Shown one piece after another: positions 1 to 5,617 of a stretch of 7,313 nucleotides of DNA. Source of the DNA: Gemmatimonadota bacterium (lineage in GTDB: Bacteria > Gemmatimonadota > Gemmatimonadetes > Longimicrobiales > Gaopeijiaceae); assembly GCA_018678395.1 (NCBI GenBank), contig JAHHMJ010000698.1:1-7313 (forward strand), given 5' to 3'. The first letter of the stretch is position 1. Every line of letters starts with the position of its first letter. The notes below the pieces were generated by a model that saw only the letters and a program-made list of their open reading frames with translations, was not told the origin of the DNA and did not search any database. The position numbers and the translations under genes were made by a program.

Positions 1-119
1 GTGTAGATAACCTCGAAACCCGCGTCGCGGAACGCGCTCGCGATGACCTTGGCGCCTCGGTCGTGGCCGTCGAGGCCGGGTTTCGCCACCAATACGCGGA
101 TCTTGCGTTCGTCCGTCAT
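1..119 (-). CDS. Cobalamin-binding small subunit of B12-dependent acyl-CoA mutase (partial, cut by window edge)
   Basis: This is the N-terminal 39 codons of a separate B12-binding subunit; the rest lies beyond position 1. The protein begins [20 protein letters not shown] and continues with [19 protein letters not shown]. It carries the DxHxxG cobalamin signature as Asp17-Gly-His19-Asp-Arg-Gly22, where His19 would be the lower axial cobalt ligand. This opening is characteristic of the small subunit of two-subunit methylmalonyl-CoA or isobutyryl-CoA mutases. The partner catalytic subunit lies upstream on the same strand with only the HAD gene between them, so the two probably form one adenosylcobalamin enzyme. 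The start is uncertain: an in-frame ATG at 128-126 adds three residues. The GGAG before the chosen ATG overlaps that upstream ATG and sits only three bases from the chosen start. Family assignment is secure; substrate is inferred from the large subunit. Confidence 0.9.
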   Translation of the reverse strand, partial: MTDERKIRVLVAKPGLDGHDRGAKVIASAFRDAGFEVIY

Positions 120-146
120 GAGCTCCATGGGGTCTCGGGTCCAACG

Positions 147-163
147 GCCCCGCGGCACGGGGC
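147..163. other. GC-rich hairpin in the gap between the HAD and B12-subunit genes
   Basis: GCCCCG (147-152) and CGGGGC (158-163) pair perfectly around a five-base loop. The hairpin lies in the 127-base gap between the HAD stop and the small-subunit start. Neither strand has a T-run after it, so it does not look like an intrinsic terminator. It could attenuate transcription, protect an mRNA end, or be chance in GC-rich DNA. Nothing else recognisable was seen in this gap. Confidence 0.3.
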
Positions 164-246
164 TCCGCAGCGTTGAAAGATACCGTGCGACGGCGACGTG
201 GCGAACCCCGACGGCCGCACGCAGCCGCACACGACCTTCGACGTGA

Positions 247-972
247 TCAAGGCGTAGTGCGCCGCGTCGCGAGCCAGTCGGGGAGTCGCGCGACGTCGGG
301 GATCCGATCGACGTCGAGACCGCGGTCGGAGTACTGGCCGAACGGCTCGAGCAATAGAGGCCGAAGCCCGGCACCTCGCGCGCCCACCACGTCGACGGCG
401 TACAGGTCCCCGACGTAGAGGCATTCCCGTGCGCGAGGCGCATCACCGCGCTCTGCGAGCCGGTCGAGCGCTTCGTGGAAGATCCGCGCGTCCGGCTTCG
501 CGACTCCGACCAGGTGCGAGTCGACCACGAACTCGAAGTACGGGGCGAGCCCCACCTGTTCGATGAGGCCCGGCATCCGGCCGTCGGCGTTCGACACCAC
601 GCCGAGCCGATACCCGTCGTCCAGCAGGCGCTCCAGCGCCGCCGGGGTCTCGGGATCGGTCCGCGTCCACATGTGGTCGCGCTCGTGCTCCGCGAACATG
701 GCCGCGCCCGCCTCTTCCGCACGCTCCAGCGGAATCCCGAGACCGACCATGAGCGTCCCGAAATACTCCCGCCAGGCGTCCGCCTCGGGGGGCGGCTCGG
801 TCTGCGACAGCAGGCCCGTGAGACGCAGACGTGCGTCGCGCTCGGCCGATTCGAACGCATCGACCGGCGCGGACACACCGAACGGAGTCAGGATGTCCAG
901 AGCCCGTGCCGGCTCGACGAAGACGAGGGTGTTGCCCGCGTCGAAGAGAATGGCGCGCAGATCGGAAGGCAT
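247..972 (-). CDS. HAD-superfamily hydrolase with atypical motif I
   Basis: This 241-residue protein has the length and motif order of a HAD subfamily I hydrolase with an alpha-helical cap. Motif I is FDAGNT, with nucleophile Asp11 and Gly13 where phosphatases have the second, acid/base Asp. Motif II is Ser127-Asn128 (VVSNADG), motif III is Lys159 (AKPDARIF), and motif IV is Gly188-Asp189 with Asp194 (GDLYAVD). The cap is roughly residues 18-110. The nucleophile, Lys and Mg-binding Asp are intact, so it may be catalytic, but phosphatase activity is uncertain with Gly13. The ATG at 972 is chosen because it directly precedes the conserved first strand and has a GGAGG ten bases upstream. A longer open frame back to 1170 would run into the mutase gene and has low-complexity Arg/Gly content. 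The gene sits between the two mutase subunit genes, so co-transcription is likely, but its substrate is unknown. Confidence 0.87.
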   Translation of the reverse strand: MPSDLRAILFDAGNTLVFVEPARALDILTPFGVSAPVDAFESAERDARLRLTGLLSQTEPPPEADAWREYFGTLMVGLGIPLERAEEAGAAMFAEHERDHMWTRTDPETPAALERLLDDGYRLGVVSNADGRMPGLIEQVGLAPYFEFVVDSHLVGVAKPDARIFHEALDRLAERGDAPRARECLYVGDLYAVDVVGARGAGLRPLLLEPFGQYSDRGLDVDRIPDVARLPDWLATRRTTP

Positions 973-982
973 TACCCGCCCC

Positions 983-987
983 CCTCC
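983..987 (-). promoter_or_regulatory. Shine-Dalgarno site fixing the HAD start
   Basis: On the minus strand this reads GGAGG, followed by a G-rich ten-base spacer to the ATG at 972-970. It supports initiation at 972 over the upstream in-frame ATG at 1170, which would overlap the mutase gene by about 88 bases. The spacer is slightly long, but the run of G residues offers closer pairing registers. Confidence 0.55.
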
Positions 988-1082
988 GCGCCCGCGACCC
1001 GCCGCGGTGGACTCGCGCCAAAGCCCCGGGTCGAGGGGTCCCGGGTCGGTTCGGAGACGCTCAAGGGAAGTTGGGACGCACT

Positions 1083-2804
1083 CTAGAAGAACACCGGCTC
1101 CCGGTACGCTCCGAAGACCTCTTCCATGGCGTGGCGGATCTCGAAGAGCGTGCAGTACGCCCGCGCGCAATCGAGAATCTTCGGCACCAGGTTGTCGCCG
1201 TCCCGGCAGGCGGCCGTGAGAGCGGCCAGGGTGCGCTCTACCGCATCATCGTCCCGCTGCTCCCGGAGCTCGGCCATGCGGGCGCGCTGGCGCTGCTCGA
1301 CCTCGGGCCCGATGCGCAGGACGTCGATCTCGACCTTGTCGGACCCGTCCGAGAAGGCGTTGACGCCGACGATCTGCCGCTCACCCTGCTCGACCTCGAG
1401 CTGCTGGCGCATGGCCGAGCCCGCGATCCTCTGCTGGAACCAGCCGGCCTCGATGCCCGGCACCACACCGCCCTGCTCCTCGATCTCGGCGAAGAGCGCC
1501 TCGGCTTCGGCTTCGAGTTCGTCGGTGAGCGCCTCCACGTAGTACGATCCCGCGAGCGGGTCGGTGGTGTTCGCGACCCCGGTCTCGTGCGCGAGCACCT
1601 GCTGGGTCCGCAGCGCGATCCGCACCGCCTTCTCGGTCGGCAGCGCGAGCGTCTCGTCCATGCTGTTCGTGTGCAGGGACTGGGTGCCGCCCAGCACCGC
1701 GGCCATCGCCTGGTAGGCGACGCGAACGATGTTGTTCTCAGGCTGCTGCGCGGTCAGCGATACGCCGGCCGTCTGGCAGTGCGTGCGCAGTCGCCAGGAG
1801 TCGGGGTTCTTCGCACCGTAGACCTCCTTCATGCGGCGCGCCCAGATGCGGCGGGCGGCGCGGAGCTTGGCGATCTCCTCGAAGAAGTCGTTGTGGACGT
1901 CGAAGAAGAAGCTGAGCCGCGGGGCGAAGGCGTCGACGTCCAGCCCACGGGCGATCCCGCGTTCGACGTACTCGAAGCCGTTGCCCAGCGTGAAGGCGAG
2001 CTCCTGTCCGGCCGTCGACCCGGCCTCACGGATGTGGTATCCCGAGATCGAGATCGGATTGTACTTCGGCGCGTTCGTGCTGCACCACTCGAACATGTCG
2101 ACGATGCACCGCAGCGCGGGCTCGGGGGGGTAGAGCCAGGCGTGCTGAGCCTGGTACTCCTTGAGGATGTCGTTCTGGACCGTGCCCCGGAGCTTCGCGG
2201 CGTCGACGCCCTTCTTCTCGGCAGCGGCCACGTAGAAGCAGAAGAGGATGATCGCCGGCCCGTTGATCGTCATCGAGACGGACACCTGGTCGAGCGGGAT
2301 GCCCTCGAAGAGCGTCTCCATGTCGGCCAGGGACGATATCGCGACCCCGCAGACCCCGACCTCGCCGAGCGAGCGCGGGTGATCCGCGTCGTAGCCCATC
2401 AGCGTGGGGAAGTCGAAGGCGACGCTCAGCCCCGTCTGCCCGTGCCGGAGCAGGTAGTGGTAACGCTCGTTCGTCTCCTCGGCGGTCGCGAAGCCGGCGA
2501 ACTGCCGCATCGTCCACAGGCGGGTCCGATACATCGTCGCGTACGGGCCGCGCGTGAACGGGTACTCACCCGGCATTCCCAGCGCCTCGCCGTAGGACTC
2601 CTTCCCGGTGTCGAGCGGGGTGTAGAGCGGGCGCACTTCGCGTCCGGAGATGCTCGTGAAGTTCGCGTCGCGCGCCGGCGTCGCCTCGGTGGCCGCCTCC
2701 CAGGCGACCAGGCGCTCCCGCAGTTCCCGCAGTTCGGCTTCCTTCCGCGCGACGGCGGCTTCCAGGTCGACGCCGTCGACGATTTCGTGCTCGAGAGTAG
2801 ACAT
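1083..2804 (-). CDS. B12-dependent acyl-CoA mutase large subunit, methylmalonyl-CoA mutase family, isobutyryl-CoA mutase-like
   Basis: This 573-residue catalytic subunit has the TIM-barrel substrate domain of the methylmalonyl-CoA mutase family but no fused B12 domain. It isomerises an acyl-CoA by a radical mechanism in the cytoplasm. Conserved blocks include YATMYR (88-93), WTMRQFAGF (97-105), VAFDFPTLMGYD, TVQNDILKEY, ISGYH and GGTQSLHTNS. Numbered Propionibacterium enzyme residues map with a constant +13 offset: Tyr75 to Tyr88, Thr77 to Thr90, Arg82 to Arg95, Thr85 to Thr98, Arg87 to Arg100, Gln197 to Gln210, His244 to His257. The two specificity residues differ: Tyr89 is Phe102 and Arg207 is Gln220, as in isobutyryl-CoA mutase. 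I therefore infer isobutyryl/butyryl-CoA interconversion or a related reaction; automatic annotation would probably say methylmalonyl-CoA mutase. The ATG at 2804 starts a normal family N-terminus; a longer frame to 2882 adds an unlikely 26 residues. No strong Shine-Dalgarno is visible. Confidence 0.95.
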   Translation of the reverse strand: MSTLEHEIVDGVDLEAAVARKEAELRELRERLVAWEAATEATPARDANFTSISGREVRPLYTPLDTGKESYGEALGMPGEYPFTRGPYATMYRTRLWTMRQFAGFATAEETNERYHYLLRHGQTGLSVAFDFPTLMGYDADHPRSLGEVGVCGVAISSLADMETLFEGIPLDQVSVSMTINGPAIILFCFYVAAAEKKGVDAAKLRGTVQNDILKEYQAQHAWLYPPEPALRCIVDMFEWCSTNAPKYNPISISGYHIREAGSTAGQELAFTLGNGFEYVERGIARGLDVDAFAPRLSFFFDVHNDFFEEIAKLRAARRIWARRMKEVYGAKNPDSWRLRTHCQTAGVSLTAQQPENNIVRVAYQAMAAVLGGTQSLHTNSMDETLALPTEKAVRIALRTQQVLAHETGVANTTDPLAGSYYVEALTDELEAEAEALFAEIEEQGGVVPGIEAGWFQQRIAGSAMRQQLEVEQGERQIVGVNAFSDGSDKVEIDVLRIGPEVEQRQRARMAELREQRDDDAVERTLAALTAACRDGDNLVPKILDCARAYCTLFEIRHAMEEVFGAYREPVFF

Positions 2805-2913
2805 GCGGAGGCGATCCGTGGAGGGAGGAGCGGCGCGGCTAGACCAGAAGGGAAGATGGTTGCGGAGCAGCCGGAGGGTCAACGCGCCGGCAGCCTCCCC
2901 CCTCCCTGGTCAA

Positions 2914-2928
2914 GGACGGATCTCGTCC
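2914..2928 (-). terminator. Possible weak hairpin terminator after the barrel-protein gene
   Basis: GGACG (2914-2918) and CGTCC (2924-2928) form a perfect five-base stem with a five-base loop, nine bases past the stop of the 2938-3486 gene. On the minus strand the stem is followed by only two T residues, so intrinsic termination would be weak. Its position in the 133-base gap before the mutase gene suggests a transcription-unit boundary, but this is inference. Confidence 0.3.
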
Positions 2929-2937
2929 GGGAACGCC

Positions 2938-3486
2938 TCAGAACATCCGCCAGTCCACACCCACGTAGGCCGTCAGCACGAACTCCCCCCCGTCCCTCGG
3001 TGCCGTCACCGTCAGGGGCGCGAAATCGTCGGCGCCGAACTCCGGGAAGTAGTGCGCTCCGGCCCCGACCCGAAGTCTGGTGCCAGGAGAGAGGGGAATC
3101 CGACCCTGGAGGTGCACCGGAACGGACCAGTGCCAGAAGGCGTCCGCATCGCCCGCGTAGCGGTGCAACCCCACGCCTCCGACCAGATCCAGACAGTCGC
3201 AGAGGGGTATCTCCAGAGCGGGCCGCACCGACAGTTGGGTGAGTCCGCCGTCGGGATCGATCGCATCGTCGGAGGCGAACGACCAGCGATAGGCGGCCGA
3301 GAACCGGAAGCGCGGCCCGTCTCCGGTCGTGGCCACGGACAGGCCGGGACCGATGAACTGCGGGCCGCTCAGGCGATGGATCCACTCCAGGAAGCCACCG
3401 AAGTCGAGTTCCTGGGCCGAGGCCGGGGTCGGGACCCCGAGGAGCGCGACGACCGTCGCGATGGCGACCACGTAGAGTCGCTTCAT
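2938..3486 (-). CDS. Small secreted, probable outer-membrane beta-barrel protein
   Basis: I do not recognise a named family. The 182-residue protein opens with a classic Sec signal peptide: MKR, a hydrophobic core over residues 4-18, then PASA before Gln25, giving likely signal peptidase I cleavage after Ala24. The mature ~158 residues alternate polar and hydrophobic positions (for example RFRFSAAYRWSF at 59-70, TRLRVGAGAHYF at 137-148, FVLTAYVGVDWRMF at 169-182). It ends in Phe preceded by a beta-strand pattern, a common recognition signal for outer-membrane barrel assembly. The size fits an eight-stranded barrel. Two cysteines are close together (Cys96, Cys98). The ATG at 3486 is chosen because it starts the signal peptide and follows a purine-rich AAGGGGGAGG; a frame extending to 3564 adds 26 non-signal-like residues. 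No ligand or role can be assigned. It lies downstream of the kinase on the same strand, but the ~220-base gap argues against tight coupling. Confidence 0.72.
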   Translation of the reverse strand: MKRLYVVAIATVVALLGVPTPASAQELDFGGFLEWIHRLSGPQFIGPGLSVATTGDGPRFRFSAAYRWSFASDDAIDPDGGLTQLSVRPALEIPLCDCLDLVGGVGLHRYAGDADAFWHWSVPVHLQGRIPLSPGTRLRVGAGAHYFPEFGADDFAPLTVTAPRDGGEFVLTAYVGVDWRMF

Positions 3487-3557
3487 GACCCTCCCCCTTC
3501 TGGAGAGTAGCAGGCTCCGCCGTGGGGCTGACGGAGGGCGGGCCCCGCCGACAGGTC

Positions 3558-3620
3558 TCGGCAACCGGAGTCACCGCCATCGAATCGGACCCGTGTTCGC
3601 ATAGATACCCGATGGCTGCC
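3558..3620 (-). pseudogene. Degenerate, frameshifted copy of the 3' end of the kinase gene
   Basis: This stretch aligns with the end of the kinase gene at 3706-3769. Over 3558-3595 against 3706-3743 I count 31 of 38 identical bases. After one single-base gap, 3596-3620 against 3745-3769 gives about 17 of 25. The kinase ends [13 protein letters not shown]; here one minus-strand frame reads RFDGGDSGC and then Arg (CGA) where the kinase has TGA. The part matching kinase SGYLFE falls in another frame as IGYLCE, so the copy is frameshifted. It probably remains from a second kinase-like gene or a partial tandem duplication. Similarity fades beyond about 3630. A dispersed repeat that happens to form the kinase C-terminus is an alternative. 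It lies in the 219-base gap between the kinase and the barrel-protein gene. Confidence 0.5.
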
Positions 3621-3671
3621 GACCGACGCAATCATCTGAGTCGCTCTATCTGCCCCCACACGCGCCGGGAA

Positions 3672-3710
3672 CCGTCGGGGACCCACGGCGCTGAGACGCG
3701 GGCGCTCAGC
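3672..3710 (-). terminator. Two adjacent hairpins at the end of the kinase gene
   Basis: GCTGAG (3690-3695) and CTCAGC (3705-3710) form a six-base stem with a nine-base loop; the stem includes the kinase stop codon at 3708-3706. Immediately downstream on the minus strand, 3672-3688 is a second imperfect palindrome with CCGT/ACGG outer arms. No T-run follows, so this is not a textbook intrinsic terminator. It may mark the mRNA 3' end or be chance given the base composition. Confidence 0.25.
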
Positions 3711-5472
3711 AGGCGGAATCACCGCCGTCGAATCGGTCCGGTGACTCGAACAGGTATCCGCTGGTTCCCATTCGGCGCAGCTCCGGCGGCCCCTCGCCTT
3801 CGAACTCCACTGTGGTACGTCGGTCGGGGAAGTAGACGAGCAGCGCGTGGTCCGTTTCCTGAAGCAGGTAGCCCCGCTCGTCGCCGACCCGGACGCGTGG
3901 ATGCCCTGTGTCGAACACGAGCCGCCACGGGAGCGTCACCGCGAGGACGAGAACGGCCACGAGAGCCCAGGCCGCGGCACGAGCCAGCCTCCCCCGCCCG
4001 CCCAGTGCCCCGCGGCGGGCCAGGCTCCCGAACACCCGGTGGCTTCCCACCCCCAGAATCACGATCAGCATCGTCAGCGAGAAGGTGTATGCGTGATGCA
4101 CGGGTCGGCGCTCGCAGGCGAGCACGGCCGGTTCGGCCTGGCCGATGACCGAGGCCAGGAAATCACGAAACGGCGCGAGCACAACGAACGTGGCCACGAC
4201 GGCGCCGACGACGAACACGTCGGCGAGCGTCCGGGCTCCGAACCGGCCCCACAGGGCTCTCCAACGTCCACGCGCCCGGCGCGTCAGGCGATCGAGAGTG
4301 CGGGCCGCAGGCGGAGCGGTCCGCACCAGAGAGAGGACCAGCCCTCCCAGACTCCTGACGGTCACCAACGCGAGGACGGCGAGGAGGATATAGACGAATT
4401 CGGGGATCATCGCCCGAAGCCCCACGGTCATGACGTTGGCGTCGGTGGGGATGTGGTCGGCGGGCACGTCGAGAGCCAGGTCGAAGGCCAGATTCGAGAG
4501 CCCTCCCGCCGCCGGAATCAGCACGACGCCGGCGGCGGCCAGACGTGCGAGACCGGGAAGCGTCGTTCGACCCCGCCCACTCCCCGCGATCGGCAAGTCG
4601 CCCGAGTCAGGCCCGTCCTCCTCCACCGCGAGACTTCGCTCCAGCGCGAGCAACATTCCGGCTGCGCTCCCGAAACGATCCGCGGGATTCCTGGCCAACG
4701 CCTTCTGAAGCACCGCGTCCAGGGCCGGCGGCACCGTCTCCCGGGCCGCGCGGGCATGAGGAGGAGACTCGGTCAGCTTACGGGCCACGACGGCCTGGGC
4801 CATCCGGCCCGTGATGGGGGGATCCCCGACCAGCATCTCGTGGAGAACGCACCCGAGCGCGTACAGGTCACACCGGTGATCGACAGGGCCCTGATCGAAC
4901 ACCTGCTCGGGACTCATGTAGAGCGGTGATCCCGGTGAGCCGCCGGCACCGGTCGTGAGTCGATCAGCGGGCAGTTCAGCCAGCAACAGGGCGACCCCGA
5001 AGTCCGCGACCACGGCATGTCCGGACTCCAGCATGATGTTGCTCGGCTTGATGTCCCGGTGCACGATCCCGTGTTCGTGGGCGTGACTCAGCGCATCGGC
5101 GATCTCCCGGGCGATCCGGACGGCCTCGTCCACCGGCAGTTGCCCTTCCCGATCGAGCCGAGCCCGCAGGGTCTCGTCGCTCTCCTCGATCGACGGCATC
5201 ACGTAGTAGAGCAGACCGTCGGCCTCTCCGGAGTCCAGGAGAGGAAGGATGTTGGGGTGACGAAGGCCGGCCGTGACCCGGATCTCGCGGAGGAATCGCT
5301 GGACCCCGACCGCCGAGGTGAGCTCGGCGTGCAGTACCTTGATCGCCACGGGCCGCCCGTGGCGCAGATCCCACGCGCGCACGACGACGGCCATTCCTCC
5401 CCGACCGAGTTCGCCCTCCACGCGGTACCGCTCCCCGAGTGCCGCGTTCAGCCGACCGATGACGTCGAGCAT
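3706..5472 (-). CDS. Membrane-anchored serine/threonine protein kinase
   Basis: This 588-residue protein has a cytoplasmic Hanks-type kinase domain at about residues 16-278. Visible motifs are the glycine loop GRGGMAVV (23-30), ATP-anchoring Lys45 in VAIK, helix-C Glu63, HRDIKPSN at 138-145 with catalytic Asp140 and Asn145, DFG at 157-159, and SPE at 187-189 in PLYMSPEQ. Every key residue is present, so it should be active. After a ~30-residue linker come about five hydrophobic segments, near 309-325, 357-383, 417-435, 461-477 and 499-519, then a ~68-residue polar tail. With the kinase inside and five spans, the tail (521-588) would be extracytoplasmic and could sense a signal. No PASTA, TPR or WD repeats are seen. 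The ATG at 5472 begins a typical short lead into the kinase fold but has no clear Shine-Dalgarno; an open frame to 5652 would cross the divergent gene. Substrates and signal are unknown. Confidence 0.93.
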   Translation of the reverse strand: MLDVIGRLNAALGERYRVEGELGRGGMAVVVRAWDLRHGRPVAIKVLHAELTSAVGVQRFLREIRVTAGLRHPNILPLLDSGEADGLLYYVMPSIEESDETLRARLDREGQLPVDEAVRIAREIADALSHAHEHGIVHRDIKPSNIMLESGHAVVADFGVALLLAELPADRLTTGAGGSPGSPLYMSPEQVFDQGPVDHRCDLYALGCVLHEMLVGDPPITGRMAQAVVARKLTESPPHARAARETVPPALDAVLQKALARNPADRFGSAAGMLLALERSLAVEEDGPDSGDLPIAGSGRGRTTLPGLARLAAAGVVLIPAAGGLSNLAFDLALDVPADHIPTDANVMTVGLRAMIPEFVYILLAVLALVTVRSLGGLVLSLVRTAPPAARTLDRLTRRARGRWRALWGRFGARTLADVFVVGAVVATFVVLAPFRDFLASVIGQAEPAVLACERRPVHHAYTFSLTMLIVILGVGSHRVFGSLARRGALGGRGRLARAAAWALVAVLVLAVTLPWRLVFDTGHPRVRVGDERGYLLQETDHALLVYFPDRRTTVEFEGEGPPELRRMGTSGYLFESPDRFDGGDSAC

Positions 5473-5617
5473 GGGGCGATCCGGTTGAAGACGCGAAGGG
5501 GGTCGAGGGTCGGATCTCACCCGAAGAATGGTCCGCGAACGGGAGCCGCGCCAGAAATCCGCCCACGTACCTCGGCCGGGGTCTGGATCGCTCCGCGCCC
5601 AGTCCCTACCATGGGGC
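5473..5617. promoter_or_regulatory. Divergent intergenic region between the kinase and monooxygenase genes
   Basis: These 145 bases separate two genes transcribed away from each other, so promoters for both should lie here. I could not identify a convincing -35/-10 pair on either strand; TTGAAG at 5484-5489 has no good -10 partner. An in-frame ATG at 5528 could extend the plus-strand gene into this region. The regulatory role rests on gene arrangement only. Confidence 0.35.

Noticed and set aside
174..257. Short plus-strand frame reading [26 protein letters not shown] sequence before a TAG
   Set aside because: Its composition looks more protein-like than surrounding shadows, but it is only 26 codons between stops, has no start codon, and its end overlaps the HAD stop. 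It could be a relic of a gene end; there is not enough to call.
1025..1048. Nine-base direct repeat CCCGGGTCG (1025-1033 and 1040-1048), also able to pair as CCCGGG arms
   Set aside because: It is short and GC-rich in a GC-rich gap, with no T-run or other sign of a terminator or operator.
973..1170. N-terminal extension of the HAD gene to an ATG at 1170
   Set aside because: It overlaps the mutase gene on the same strand by ~88 bases, has low-complexity Arg/Gly-rich content, and the ATG at 972 has a GGAGG and begins the conserved fold.
2854..2913. Two TTGACC boxes on the minus strand (2913-2908 and 2882-2877) upstream of the mutase gene as possible -35 elements
   Set aside because: The spacing suits a -35 for the second box, but the best -10 candidates (CCATCT/CATCTT) match the consensus poorly, so no promoter is called.
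831..3242. Long plus-strand open frame of 803 codons antisense to the mutase and barrel-protein genes
   Set aside because: It lies opposite well-supported genes, is rich in Arg, Gly, Asp and Leu as expected for a GC-rich shadow frame, and shows no recognisable domain.
3537..3549. Near-perfect palindrome GGCGGGCCCCGCC upstream of the barrel-protein gene
   Set aside because: The one-base loop cannot form a hairpin as drawn, and a short pure-GC palindrome is expected by chance in this composition.
3847..4929. 360-codon plus-strand open frame antisense to the kinase
   Set aside because: It is a composition-driven shadow of the kinase gene, full of Arg, Gly, His, Gln and Pro, with no domain signal.
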